Positions 1-10,112 of a stretch of DNA of 20,451 nt are shown piece by piece. The position numbers were made by a program, and so were the translations under genes. The notes beneath the pieces were generated by a model. The model was not told the DNA's origin. It worked only from the letters and a program-made list of their open reading frames with translations, and did no database searches. This DNA comes from Monoraphidium neglectum. Lineage: Eukaryota; Chlorophyta; Chlorophyceae; Sphaeropleales; Selenastraceae. The stretch is from contig NW_014012922.1 of the NCBI RefSeq assembly GCF_000611645.1, positions 1-20,451 on the forward strand, given 5' to 3'. The first letter of the stretch is position 1, and each line of letters begins with the position of its first letter.

Positions 1-1474
1 GGCGGCGGCGGCGAGGGCTGGGATTGACCTTGCAGCCCGATGACTTTGCCGGACAGGGAGGCAGGCACGCTGCCTTGAAGGCCAGTTTCCGTCACGTTGC
101 TGGGCGTGTGGGGCGCGGCGCGGGGTGAGGGCGCAGCAGAGTGTCACCTTTGGTAGCAGTCTCGCTGAGGCCCGTGGCCGCAGGGGCGAGCCAAGGCGGA
201 CCGGCGAAGTGCTGGGAGCGCCCCTCGACCACCCGCCGTCCGGCCATCAGGCCTGCAACCCCCTAGGCAAGTCTGCACAAACAAGCGCCGCGCTAACCCG
301 CGCATACGCAGTCGCCGCGGATCGCAGCGACGCCGCCTGCGCAGCCCGTTGCCTGCCCCTGCGCTCACACAGACTCCAGGGCGGATGCACTACTCAGGGC
401 TGCGGGCAGGGTGCCCGTGAGGTACCAGTTGTTCGAAAAGTCGACCTTGCGCAGCGAATGGAGGTCAAACCAGAGCTTGGGGTCGTCTGGGATGGTGCCG
501 CGCAAGCCCTTGCCTGCAAGATACCTGCGCAGCGCGGCGCCGGCACGTCCGGCGCCCAGGCGGGTGAGACGCAAGGGGTCAGGCGGCGGGGGGGGGGGCT
601 GGTTGGGATGCAGGCAGGGAGGAGCGAAGGAGGGGCGGGCGGCCGCCAAGTCCGCCGGCTGGACGGCGCATCCCATGAGAAGCTGTGCCCGTCAATGGCT
701 TGCAGGCCGGGCGGCGCCCGGCAGCCCCGCGTCCACGCCCCACCCCCTTGTGCCTGCTGCCCCATCTCCAGCTCCGCTGCTCTCGGCCCCGCCTGCGACT
801 GGTGCAGCAGGATTGGGCCCCCCAAGGCGCTCCCCTCCCTCCCCTGCGTTCGCCCAATCAGCGTTGCTGCCCGCTTCCCCGCCCCCTGTACAGCCTCGGC
901 CTAGCGGCTGCGCTGCCGCAGCAACAACTCGTAAGCCGTCCCTCCTGCGCGCTTATTTCGCTCCCCCCCCCCCGAGCCTTGCCGCTCACAGGCCGATCAC
1001 GTTGCTGCCGTCGCACAGCACTCCAGGGTTAGTGTAGCCGGGATACTGAACAAGGGCGGGTGGCGGTTGGCAGTGGGGTCCGGGGCGCCGCGCGGGGGCG
1101 ACGCACACGACGCAGGTGCGCCGGCATGGCGCAGTCGTGGACGCGGGCATGTGGGCTCGACGGCGCCCGCGGCGGGACGGTCGCGGCGGGACGGTCGCTC
1201 GGTAGCAAGCCGCCCCGTTGCTCCTCCTGGCTGGTCGCCACAGCCACTCCGAATAGGCGCGCCCTCGCGCCTGATGCCTGCGCATGCGCCGCACCTCGCA
1301 GATGTCCTTGTTGGGGTCGATCCCCGACCACCCCTGTGGCTGCAGGGCGCTCCTGAGCCGCTCCAGCGCGGCGCCCTGCGACTGGGCGCCCGCCGGCCTG
1401 GCCGCGACAGCCAGCGAGATTGCCAGCAGGGCCAGGGTGGCGCGGCCGGCCGCCATGGGCCCTCGACGTGCCAT
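1..1474 (-). CDS. Secreted leucine-rich-repeat protein, 5' part (runs off left edge)
   Basis: Exons read on the minus strand: 1474-1295, 1045-990, 524-369, and 99 to the edge. All three introns are GT-AG and the frame is kept across every junction. Residues 1-31 form a signal peptide: a basic start, a hydrophobic core (LALLAISLAVAA), then a small-residue cleavage region ending AGAQ. An LRR N-terminal cap follows (GWSGIDPNKDICE, then GVLCDGSNVIGL), with the Trp and paired Cys usual in plant LRR caps. Repeats come next: LAGKGLRGTIPDD, LRKVDFSNNWYLTGTLP and NVTETGLQGSVPASL, which fit the plant-type LxGxIP consensus. Introns 2 and 3 both cut at phase 2 within the repeat pattern, as in many LRR genes. 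The last visible codons read Gln/Ser/Pro-rich (SQPSPPPP), suggesting a proline-rich linker after a short LRR block. It is probably an extracellular or membrane-anchored LRR protein; whether a kinase or anchor follows cannot be seen. The ATG at 1474 was chosen because it starts the signal peptide directly. Confidence 0.8.
1168..1195. repeat. 14-bp tandem duplication in LRR gene intron 1
   Basis: The unit CGCGGCGGGACGGT occurs twice head to tail (1168-1181 and 1182-1195) inside the first intron of the LRR gene. It is probably replication slippage in GC-rich DNA; no function is evident. Confidence 0.7.
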
Positions 1475-3324
1475 CAGCCAGAAGGCTTGGGGGTCTGCAG
1501 TGTGGACGGCTACAGCGACGGCGGCGAGCGGGCGCGGGCGCGTTGTTGGCCGCTGAAGCCCGGCGGGTGAGGTGTGCGTGCCCGTCGGGCTCGACATCGA
1601 CATGTTGAGAACCGCTGTGCCGTGCGCCGTAGAATGGCAGTGATGTGAATAATTTTGTTGCAAGCACCCTTTTGAATGGGCCTGCTGGCAGCCACTGGCC
1701 ACAACAGCGATCAAAAAACGACGGACGTATCCGAACCATCTGCATCACCGGTGATGTCATATCTCAAAGAAGTACTAATACCTCAATTGACACTCACTGT
1801 GTGGATGAAGGCCTGGATCTGCTCCGCGCGCCACCTGCGCCGGGCTGTGCCGCGGGGCCAAGCCAAGAAAGGCTTATGACGCGTCTATCGGGGTGTGCAT
1901 AAAATCTAATACTCCCCTGTAACAATGTGCATGATCCTTTGTTACTGTGTCTGGGTTAGGGACGCCGTATCCACCCTGTCATACCGCACACGGTATTGTT
2001 GCTTGGCGTGCGTGTACGGTGATTATAATGACATGGAAGTATCATAACTGATATATTCGTACATATTCATGTCTGCTGCCCTCATTTTGCAAGTGCGAAC
2101 ACGTCATCTCGTCTGCTCATCTGTGGCACTCCCCTGCGGTTGAGCCGAGGCGAACATGAGCACCCCTCGCCCAACGGTGTCAGTTCTGCAGCCGTGCAGC
2201 CCGTTAGGTTGTGTGGATATTGAGGCAACGTTTAACACTGTTGTCAGCAGTGCTGTCGGAAGGGTGCGTGCCATGGGGTTGCGCCGGCAGCCTCACCATC
2301 AACAAGATCCTTTGTCTCGCAAGCGGCAGCCATATGGTGCTTGTATCCAAGCACCCACATTTCATATGGAGGGGGCATTGGATGCAGAAATCGGCGCATC
2401 CGTCGACAGCAAATGCTGAGCACACCTAAAGCTCATGCAGTGCTAGTGATTATGCATTGCTGGGCTGTGAGTAACAGTCGGCGTGTTGCTCGTACGGCCA
2501 GGCTGAGCGTCACAATTTGATACAAGTGGTATTTTAGACATCACCAAGACCTGCTGACGATGCCACGCAATAGTGGGCAGGTCCTGCGCGCTGGGGCATG
2601 GCATTCCGGACTCGGCAGGCAGTGGTGTGTCTTGTGGCGACTGCCAAACTAGCAGCAATCCACTATTGGCAGGTCAATGTACATAGCATTGAGTGACGAA
2701 GCATCCCTTATCATGCAAGCAGAGACGGGTACTCAACTGCTCGTTCCCGTGTGGCGGCAGGGCAGCGCAGGGGACAGCTGCCACCCAACGCAGCGGGTTT
2801 GAAATGCAACAGTGAGTGCATCACATTTCATAAGATAGCTTGGTCATCTCTTACTCTCACGAGGAGCTGACAGGATTGTGAGGTTGGCGAGGCGCAACGC
2901 AGCGCAGCGCCTGTCTCACCAGGTGCTGGTGGGTCAACGCAGGGTCGTGACCAAACACTTATTCAGAACAATGCGCCAGCAAGTGTGTCGATGAACGTGC
3001 TCACATGCCTTGTTGTAGCCTTGCTGGTCTATAGGGACGGACTGGTGCACGACCAGCGCGCGGCAGAGCGCGCATCGATCTACAGTGGTGCTGTTTGAAT
3101 TGTTCTGGCAAAGTCATGCCGCCAAAGGACTTATTATAAGACGACTGAGGTGTCAAGAGGGGTGCGTGAGTGAGCATGAGCAGCTGCGCTGTGCTCCGTC
3201 TGCCATCAGCACGCCTGCTCATGCTGTGTTTGCTGGCTCTGCTCATGCTGTCGTGCTGCGCTCCCCAAATCGATGCATGCACCACCCCCGCTCGCTTCGG
3301 CAGCAGGCAGTTTTGCAGCCAACG
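1475..3324. other. Intergenic spacer, no supported gene
   Basis: About 1.85 kb between the divergently oriented LRR gene (minus) and MFS transporter gene (plus). It is visibly richer in A and T than the flanking exons, especially around 1900-2120. Open frames here (for example 2156-2419 plus and 2443-2658 minus) are short, have no recognisable motif and do not join to neighbours by good splice sites. The promoters and 5' UTRs of both genes should lie here. Part of the right end (3085-3324) is open in the frame of MFS exon 1, so extra N-terminal coding sequence is possible. Confidence 0.5.
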
Positions 3325-4715
3325 ATGGGTGTCCCGCAGTTGGGGGCTCGTGCACGCCACAATGTGCGGCTGTCGCTTGCTTTCCGCGCGCTCGACGGCG
3401 TCGCGACGGGAATCTGGGGAGGGGCTGTTCTCTCCAACTACATCAGTCTGCTCTTTGGCAGCACTCCGGCCGGGAATCAGGTGTGCTACCACGGTGCAAA
3501 CTTCATCGGGTGCCTCGCAGCGTGCAGCCTACGTGCGCTTGGGCGCGCTCATGTAACTGCTGGGCGTCAGCAAGCTGCACCCCATGTGCGCTCATCACAA
3601 GTGTTGCTGCCCATCCCCCACTCTGTTGCCAACCCAGGAGGTGGGCGTCGCTCAGGCGGTGCTAGGCACAGCCCTGGCCGCAACCGCCGTGCCACGTGAG
3701 CGTGGCGGCTGCGCAAATACGCACATGCATCGACCACGCAGCCGCATGTGTGCCGGCCTTGCTGCGCATGCCCTCGCATGGAGGCGCATGCAACAGTTGC
3801 TTCCAGCTCCTCCGCCCCGCATGCTCGCAGTCGGATGGCTGGCCGACAAGCTGGTTCCTCGCCATGTGGTCTTGCGGGCCGCCGGCGCCGTATCCCTCCT
3901 GGCGACGATGGCGACGCTGCGCGCGCTGGCCGCGGGCGAGGCCCAGCGGTTCAACCTGCTGTGCGTCGCGCTGGCGCTCTGGGGGATGGCGCAGGTGCGG
4001 GCAGGCCGCCGGGCATAATGAAAAGGCAGCTGCAGGCCGTTGCTCTGTGGCCGCTCGCCACGCACACCGTGCATGCGACCGCAGCAATGGGGCTACGTTG
4101 TTGCAAGGGTCTGCTTGAATTCTCCTCCGTCCACCGTTACCCTATCCATTGCCTCAGGGCTCAGGCCCCGTCCTTGACGCGCTGTTTGCGGACTCTGTGG
4201 CCACCGGATCGCGCGCCGGCGTCTACACGGCCAACCAGATTGCGGGCTTTCTCTCGCGCGCCGTCGGGCCACTGCTCTCCGCGTGCCTCTTCGCGCGCGG
4301 CGGCAACCAGTGGTCTTTGGCTGTGCTTGGCCGGGTCATGCTGGCCGGCCAGCTGATTGCGCTGGCGCCCTCCTGCCTGATGCTGTTCTTCCTCCCGTCA
4401 GACCTTGGCGCAGAGAGTGAGGGCCTGCACGCCGCGGTGGCTGCGGCAGCGGCGCCGGCTTTGAGTTGGAACGACCGTGGTTCGCTCGTCGCCGCAGCCA
4501 GCAGCCACGATGCGCGCAATGGCAAGGCCAGCCAGTGGTGTGATGAGAGCCGGCCGCTGCTGGCTGGGGAGCCTCGAGGGCTGCGCAGCTCATCAGATTT
4601 TGGCCACGGGAGCGTGGAGGCAGCTCAGAGACAGGCTGCACAGCTCGATGACTGTATTATGGATCCTGGCCAGCAGCAGCAAATGCAACAGCAGCAGGAG
4701 CAGCGTCGTCATCAT

Positions 4716-4767
<52 letters not shown>

Positions 4768-6231
4768 TGCCAGGGGAAGATGCGCCCGGCAGCAGCCGTA
4801 GCATAATCAGTGACCAGGTGGGGGGCACCGCACCCTTCCTGCTTGGGGCGGTCGGGACAGCAGACAAGCACGTCGAGGGCACGCCGAGCGGTAATAGCGT
4901 GACCGTGTGGCGTATTGGCACAAGCGATGTCGAGCAGCCTGCATCCCTGAATGACGCGGCAGCTGCAGAGCAATTAGTGGGGCTGGACACTGTAGGGCAG
5001 CCGGTGAAGCAGCTACCAATCAGCAGCACCGGAGCGCCAGGCTGCGCGGGTGATGGGACTGACCCGCAAGCCAGCGGCTGGCTAACGGCAGCGGCTATTC
5101 CACCGGTGCTGGCGGTGTCGGACTGTGTGTCTGGTCTAGCTTCTGGAATGACGATCTCGTTCTTTCCCATCTTCTTCAAGGATGAGGTGCGCTACTTTCC
5201 TTGCGGGCGCTGTCCTGCCGTGGCGATGGAAGGCCGGCCGTTTCGCTACCGCATATGCAGTCAGTGAAAAGCGCACTCGTGCATTAAAGCTCGGACGGCA
5301 GCGGGCGCACCACTCCCATCCTCCCTCCTTGCCCCTTGGCTTCTCTTCACTGTCCTGCACCTGCCTACCAGAGTGCTGCACGGCAGGATCGGCACCACAA
5401 TTGCTTCCCTCCATGCAAACCCGGCAGGTTGGCTTGAGACCGACGTCGCTCTGCTTCCTGCTAGCAGTGGTGCCGCTGGGCCTCACCCTGTGCAGTGTGG
5501 CCGCGCGCGCCGTCAGCCGGCGCACCGGCCGGGTTCAGACAATTGCCGCGTTCAAGGCGACAGGTGCAGGGCCGAAGGGCGAGGTTGCATGGCCACGCTG
5601 TGGCTGACCTGCTGAGCGGCAGTCAGATTTGCAACACGTTTGCGCAAGACGGCGCACCAGCGGACACCACAGCCAAGCAGAGGGGGTTACATTCAGTATC
5701 AAGGCACCACCTAATGTGCACACTTTATTTTGTTCCCTCTCTTTGGCGCCCATCAGGCATCAGCCTGCTGGTCACAATTGCGGCGCGCCGCGACCTCTGG
5801 CGGCGGCCCGCCCTGATGCTGCCCATCTACGTTGCGCGGACATGCCTCATGAACGCCACCCCAGCCCTACAAAAGTCGATTCTGGTGGGCCGCATGTTTG
5901 CGTGTTTGAGCCGGGATTTTGCATGGGGCCTGCATGTCACTGCCACCGCTGCCTTGGCCGAATTGTCCCATCTCCTGCAGGGATGCGGGATGGAGGCCAC
6001 CCCACCCAAGCGCTCTACTCCCGTTCCCGCTGGCACCCAACACCTGCTAGACGTGCGTCGCCCGGCTGCCCGCATGTTGCGTGCCCCGCCGCACAGATGG
6101 ACTACGCCCCAAAGTCCCAGAGAGGCCGCTGGAACAGCCTGGACGCGGTCACCTCTTTTGGCTGGAGCGGGTCTGCCCTGGTCGGCGGCTACGTCATCCG
6201 CTGCCACGGCTTCGACGCGGTGTTCTTGTGA
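3325..6231 (+). CDS. Major facilitator superfamily transporter with polyQ central loop
   Basis: Exons 3325-3480, 3638-3695, 3831-3994, 4158-5186, 5428-5563, 5757-5884 and 6097-6231 join in frame through six GT-AG introns to give 601 aa. Helices 1-6 occupy residues 1-206, with the MFS motif-A signature GWLADK at 73-78 between TM2 and TM3. A hydrophilic loop of about 230 residues follows (207-436), with Gln and His runs at 298-329. TM7 onward includes SFFPIFFKDE, the SRRTGRVQ loop, and MDYAPKSQRGRWNSLDAV before TM11, a signature I associate with a plant/algal MFS family of unassigned substrate. The protein is expected to be an integral membrane carrier; membrane and substrate cannot be told. 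The frame closes at TGA 6229 just as TM12 should begin, while the TM12-like sequence continues in another frame (see the frameshift entry). The start at 3325 sits just before the conserved N-terminal helix. An in-frame ATG at 3277, and open frame back to 3085, are alternatives. Confidence 0.88.
4671..4766 (+). repeat. CAG/CAT triplet tract encoding Gln- and His-rich run
   Basis: A triplet-repeat tract in MFS exon 4 encodes residues 298-329. Gln codons (CAG, a few CAA) are interrupted by Met, Glu, two Arg and five consecutive His codons (CAT, 4710-4724), then an uninterrupted Gln run. It lies in the cytoplasmic loop between TM6 and TM7, where length variation is usually tolerated. Antisense frames show this tract as poly-Leu or poly-Cys, which are artefacts. 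Confidence 0.95.
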
Positions 6232-6326
6232 CCGCGGCCATGCAGACGGTGTCGCTGCTGCTGCTGTTGTCGCTAATGCCGCTGGTGCCACGCCGCGAGG
6301 TGTCCGTGCGGGGCGGCGAGGCCTGA
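6225..6326 (+). other. Out-of-frame TM12 segment of the MFS gene (apparent frameshift)
   Basis: Exon 7 of the transporter reads ...FDAVFL then TGA at 6229. In the overlapping frame beginning with the CTT codon at 6225, the sequence reads LVTAAMQTVSLLLLLSL, then MPLVPRREV, and stops at 6324-6326. That is what the last helix and basic tail of this MFS family should look like. One missing base around 6223-6226 explains the break. Either the assembly lost a base or the allele encodes a carrier lacking TM12. I see no plausible intron here that would restore the frame. Confidence 0.75.
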
Positions 6327-6949
6327 GTGGCGAGCTGCCCCTTCAACCACTGCTGCTGTGTCACACACTCGTATTCAAAGCGCCTGCCTGCCCACGTTGA
6401 CATTATTTTGGGCTGCAGATTGGATAATTCTGTTTCAAGTAACAAGATTTTTGTCGAGCATGCGTTTGTATTGTTACAGGATGACTGAAGGCATTTCGTT
6501 TGTGTGAGCAAAACAACGTTTCCAGTCGCCAAAACCTCTCTTGCAGCTGAGATGAGAAACACTCGGCAAAACAGCGACAACAGCAGGCTGGTTCCAACAG
6601 GCACACAGGCTGTATGTTGAGGTGCAGCTTGGCGATGGATGCACGCCAGCTCGTGGGCACTTCCATGAAAGCCGACCACCGCTCCAAACAGGGCTTGCAC
6701 TGGCGCTGCAGTGCCCCGACACCCTCGCAGGCATCCAGTAACAGTTTCGAACAACATGCACAGCCCATACCAAGCGGGCACATACACTCGCCAAGATGTT
6801 GCCACCCATGGCCACTGTTACCGTTCAGATGTGAATGACAGTGTTTGCCACATGCAAACAAAGACGGTGGGAGGCGCCGAGCAACTGGTAGCAGCTCCAA
6901 TAGTGGGGCCCTGACGGCGCCTGGCAGTCCGTCCAGCCAAGGCAACGTT
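6327..6949. other. Convergent 3' region between MFS gene and small minus-strand gene
   Basis: About 620 bp between the 3' ends of two converging genes. It should hold both 3' UTRs. The long minus-strand open frame here (6403-6945) is Cys/Trp/Leu-rich, has no recognisable domain and lies directly downstream of the minus gene's stop codon, so I treat it as UTR. No plus-strand TGTAA was found for the MFS gene. Confidence 0.5.
6474..6478 (-). terminator. Candidate TGTAA polyadenylation signal (minus strand)
   Basis: TTACA on the plus strand reads TGTAA on the minus strand, the usual green-algal polyadenylation signal. It lies about 470 nt past the stop codon of the minus-strand gene at 6950-7554. 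The pentamer is short and could occur by chance. Confidence 0.35.
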
Positions 6950-7554
6950 TCAAGGAGCTGCCTTCTTGACCTTGGCAGTATCCGCCTCCTTGGGCTTGCT
7001 TGCCGGCTTGGCCTTCAGCTTTCCCGCAGCTGCCAGGCGCGCTGCCAGCTTGATCTGATGCCCGATCTCGCGGTTGATCCGCGCAAGGTGGGTGGCCCGG
7101 CTGGCGAGGGCCGCCTTCTTGATGTGCTTGCCAATGGCCTGCACGGCGTCCAGGCAGAGGAAAGCACACCAATTAAATATTTTGGCCTGAAATCAGGAAG
7201 AACGGGCCACAGGGTTGACTGTAACACCCTGGACACCTTCCCAAGGTCGGATTTCACTGTTGGCGAGCCCCCCCCTGCTCGCAGGTCCGCCCGACCGAAA
7301 CCCCACGCGCCTGGTTGATCTCATCAAGCTGTGTAGGCGCCGGCAGCGCAGAGCCGTTGCTGCTGCTGCTGGTCACGTTGCGCGGGGCAAACTGCGGCGG
7401 GGGAAGAGGGCGTTGCGTGGCACGGTCGGCGGTCGGAGCGGCGCTGACGCGCTGACGGAGCGGACGGCCAAGCGCATCAGCCCACCTGCACGCGTGACGG
7501 TCGGCCGAAGGCGCCGCTCTTAACAACAATAGGTGCTCTGGCGGCGCACAGCAT
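6950..7554 (-). CDS. Small basic Lys/Ala-rich protein, unknown function
   Basis: The model has three minus-strand exons (7554-7486, 7391-7311, 7138-6950) encoding 112 aa. The first intron is GTGGGC...CGCAG with a good pyrimidine tract. The second begins GC (GCGCGTGG) and ends GTGCAG, so it would be a GC-AG intron; both introns join phase 0 to phase 0. Residues 1-50 are Ser/Ala/Arg-rich with few acidic residues and could be an organelle-targeting peptide. Residues 51-85 predict a basic amphipathic helix (IGKHIKKAALASRATHLAR, then INREIGHQIKLAARLAAA). The tail is a Lys/Ala/Pro string (KAKPASKPKEAD, KVKKAAP) like the tails of histone H1 or some ribosomal proteins. I do not recognise the family. 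A nucleic-acid-binding role is only an inference from composition. It is head to head with PrimPol. Confidence 0.5.
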
Positions 7555-8023
7555 GATGGCGGAGCTGCTGCGTGTCGGACGTCGTGACGAGGCCGTGCAG
7601 GCCCTGAGAAGTTTCGAGCGTGCGTAAAGGTGTGATATGGCAAAGGGCCACACAACGGAGTGAAGTATGCCTCAGCCAACCTGACAATCAGATCAGGTCG
7701 TCCTGACTAAGAAGCGAGACATCAGATTTTGCAGCTTCGCACATCCGATTGCGATGCCACTGCGTACATACGGTATTCTAATCGTCACGTACGCTGCACA
7801 TTTTGTACCTCCCTAACAGCCGCTGTCCCAGCTCAACAACACCGCTGAGCCTGGCTCAGGCATTCCATACGGTAGCGCCTATATGGTACTAATAGCACGC
7901 GTGAAGTGAACATGATACATACAGCATCCTCAGCTGCGTTGCTGGTAAGCACGGGTGACATAAACGGTGCAGGGGCTCCGAAAGCGGGTCGGCTCGCTCG
8001 CGCCGCGCCGCTCCCATGTGGCG
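7555..8023. promoter_or_regulatory. Shared upstream region of two divergent genes
   Basis: These 469 bp separate the ATG of the small minus-strand gene (7554) from the ATG of PrimPol (8024), so both promoters and 5' UTRs must lie here if both models are right. A TAA in the PrimPol frame at 7961 limits N-terminal extension of that protein within this exon. The sequence is more AT-rich than the exons. The element ATACGGTA occurs near 7767 and again near 7866. No clear TATA box is evident. Confidence 0.4.
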
Positions 8024-10059
8024 ATGTCTGAAAGCCGCCGGTGGCCCTCCGCCGGTGCGCCCCTGAAGGTCCCCAAGGTGCTCTCCAGCCGCTTTCACGC
8101 CACGACACGAGGCAGCGGAAGCTGCGGCGCCGGCGCGCCAGAGCCACCCGCCAAGCGACAGCGGCGCGCAAACGGGCCCGGAGACGCTGCCGACGATATT
8201 GCAGAATGCAGCCGTCGCGCGCTGTCGGTCTACCGCACTTTCCCGACGCAGCAGGCCGCCTTTGACTTCTGGGATGCGCAGCCGGCGCACCACGCCCACC
8301 TGCTGAGGACGTTTGCGGTCGAGTGGGACGCGAGCGGGCGGCGGTCCTTCATTGTGGCTGCCCCGGAGCGGTTTTGGGCGGAGTACCGAGCGCTGCCACA
8401 TGCGCAGCGCAACCACTATGAGGTGCGCCTGGCGGCGCAGCAGCGGCTGCCCCACATCGGCCCACTGCCTTCCCCGCGTGGACGGCGGCGCGGCTGATTC
8501 GCGCTTGAAGGATGCCTATGCTTGCAGCCACACGCGCCGCATCCCTCTCCAAGGCTCCTAATGCCCGAACCCTGCGAACCCCGGCCTCCCACCCCAGATC
8601 ATCCGTGAGCGGTGCCCCTGCCACCTGTACTTTGATCTGGAGTTTGTGCCGGCGCTCAACCCCGGGGTGGACGGCGGAGCGCTGGTGACGCTCTTGACCC
8701 AGGAGGTCGGAGAAACCCTGAGGGTGAGTGGGCCGCCCGTCTGCTGCCGCCCGGGCCGTGTTATGGCCCGGTGCAGCCTGCTGGACGCCGTCTGCGCGCG
8801 GGGCAAGGGACGGTGTTACCTGCAGGGCCGGATGCAGCGGCTGCAGGCGGCAGCCTGTCAGGCGGCGGAGGAATGACTCGTGAGAAGTTGTGGGAGTGCG
8901 GCGGCCGGCCTCTGCCCGGGTGCTGTGGTCTACCTCTACATGGATATATCCCTAGGCAACGCCAGCGCCCGATCCTGCGGTTGCAGACACGGCATAGCCC
9001 TGACTGCCTCCCTCTCCTGCCGCTTTGAAGCCTGCCGTCGCAACCCACCAACGCCTGCCTGTTTTCCGGCCCCACCTCGACGACTGCAAAATCCTCAAGC
9101 CACCACAGAAGCTGGTTTCCGGCCCCACTTTGACGCCCCCAACAACCCCAAAATACCCGCAGGACGTGTATGATGCTGTGCTGCACCCCAGTATGGTCCT
9201 GGAGCTGGACTCGTCGACGCCAGACAAGTGGTCGCGTCACCTGGTGGTCCGGCTGCCGGGGCTTGCCTTCGCAGACAATGCGCACGCAGGTGGGCGCCCG
9301 CGGCGCTCGCCACCCAAATCGTGGTAAATGTACGGGGTCGAGCACCTGCTGGTCAAACATCGCGCGCATGCAAGAGCAGGGTTTGCCTCGCTTTGCTTGA
9401 AGCCAGAGCGTGCAGCAATACCTTGTGCTCCCGCCTTGCCCGCGCGCAGGCGCGTTCGTTCGTTTGGTGGTGCTGCGCATGCTGTGCAAGGCGCGACACA
9501 GCACGCGCCACGCCGGGCTGGTGGTCGCGGCCAAGGGGGGCGGCGCCACGCTGGCGGTGGACATGGGGGTGTACACGCGCAACAGGTGGGGCTGGTGCTT
9601 GCGGGGATGGACGGCTTGCCTCAGTGGCAGGGGGAGCAGACCAGCTGCGGGCAGTGGTGCATGTGGGGCACTCCCGCGCGTGCTTGTACATTAGGGGGAG
9701 AATTTGTGTGTGTATGTGCACGTGTGTTTGTGTGTATGTATGTGTGTGTGTGTGTTTGCGCGCGCGCATGCACGCAAGCTCCATAAGGCATGCTAATCAA
9801 AGTTATACCGAATGGTTCTCATACGCGGAGTCATCGAGAGCCTCCGCCATCGCGCTGCAGCCGTGCTGGCACCCCCCCCCCTCCCATACAAACCTCGCAG
9901 GGCCTTCCGACTGCACCTCTCCAGCAAGGCGGGCCGCGACGCCCACCTGCGCGCCACCCACCGCTTCGGCGGCGCGGCTCGCGACCCGCGCGAGTTCTTC
10001 TTCGACAGCCTCATCTCAAACACGCCCTTCGGGCCGTGCCGGGCGGCCTGGGCGCTGCT

Positions 10060-10112
<53 letters not shown>

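Noticed and set aside
3085..3324. N-terminal extension of the MFS protein, including a hydrophobic alternative frame starting near 3170
   Set aside because: The frame is open but carries no MFS-like sequence, and the overlapping Leu/Cys-rich frame does not join exon 2 correctly. Noted only as an alternative start.
6403..6945. 180-codon Cys-rich minus-strand open frame
   Set aside because: Lies immediately downstream of the stop of the small minus-strand gene and contains the candidate TGTAA signal; best explained as 3' UTR. No known cysteine pattern.
7552..7626. Plus-strand mini-ORF starting MMAELLRVGRRDEAVQAL, resembling a TPR-like helix
   Set aside because: Only 24 codons, with no supported upstream exons, and it overlaps the start of the minus-strand gene model. 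Probably chance.
8724..9162. Extra PrimPol exon between exons 2 and 3
   Set aside because: Open frames exist, but joining exon 2 directly to exon 3 gives exactly the residue spacing I recall for human PrimPol up to LDSS, leaving no room for another exon.
9353..9784. Minus-strand frame with poly-His/Thr
   Set aside because: Antisense of the TG microsatellite in PrimPol intron 4.
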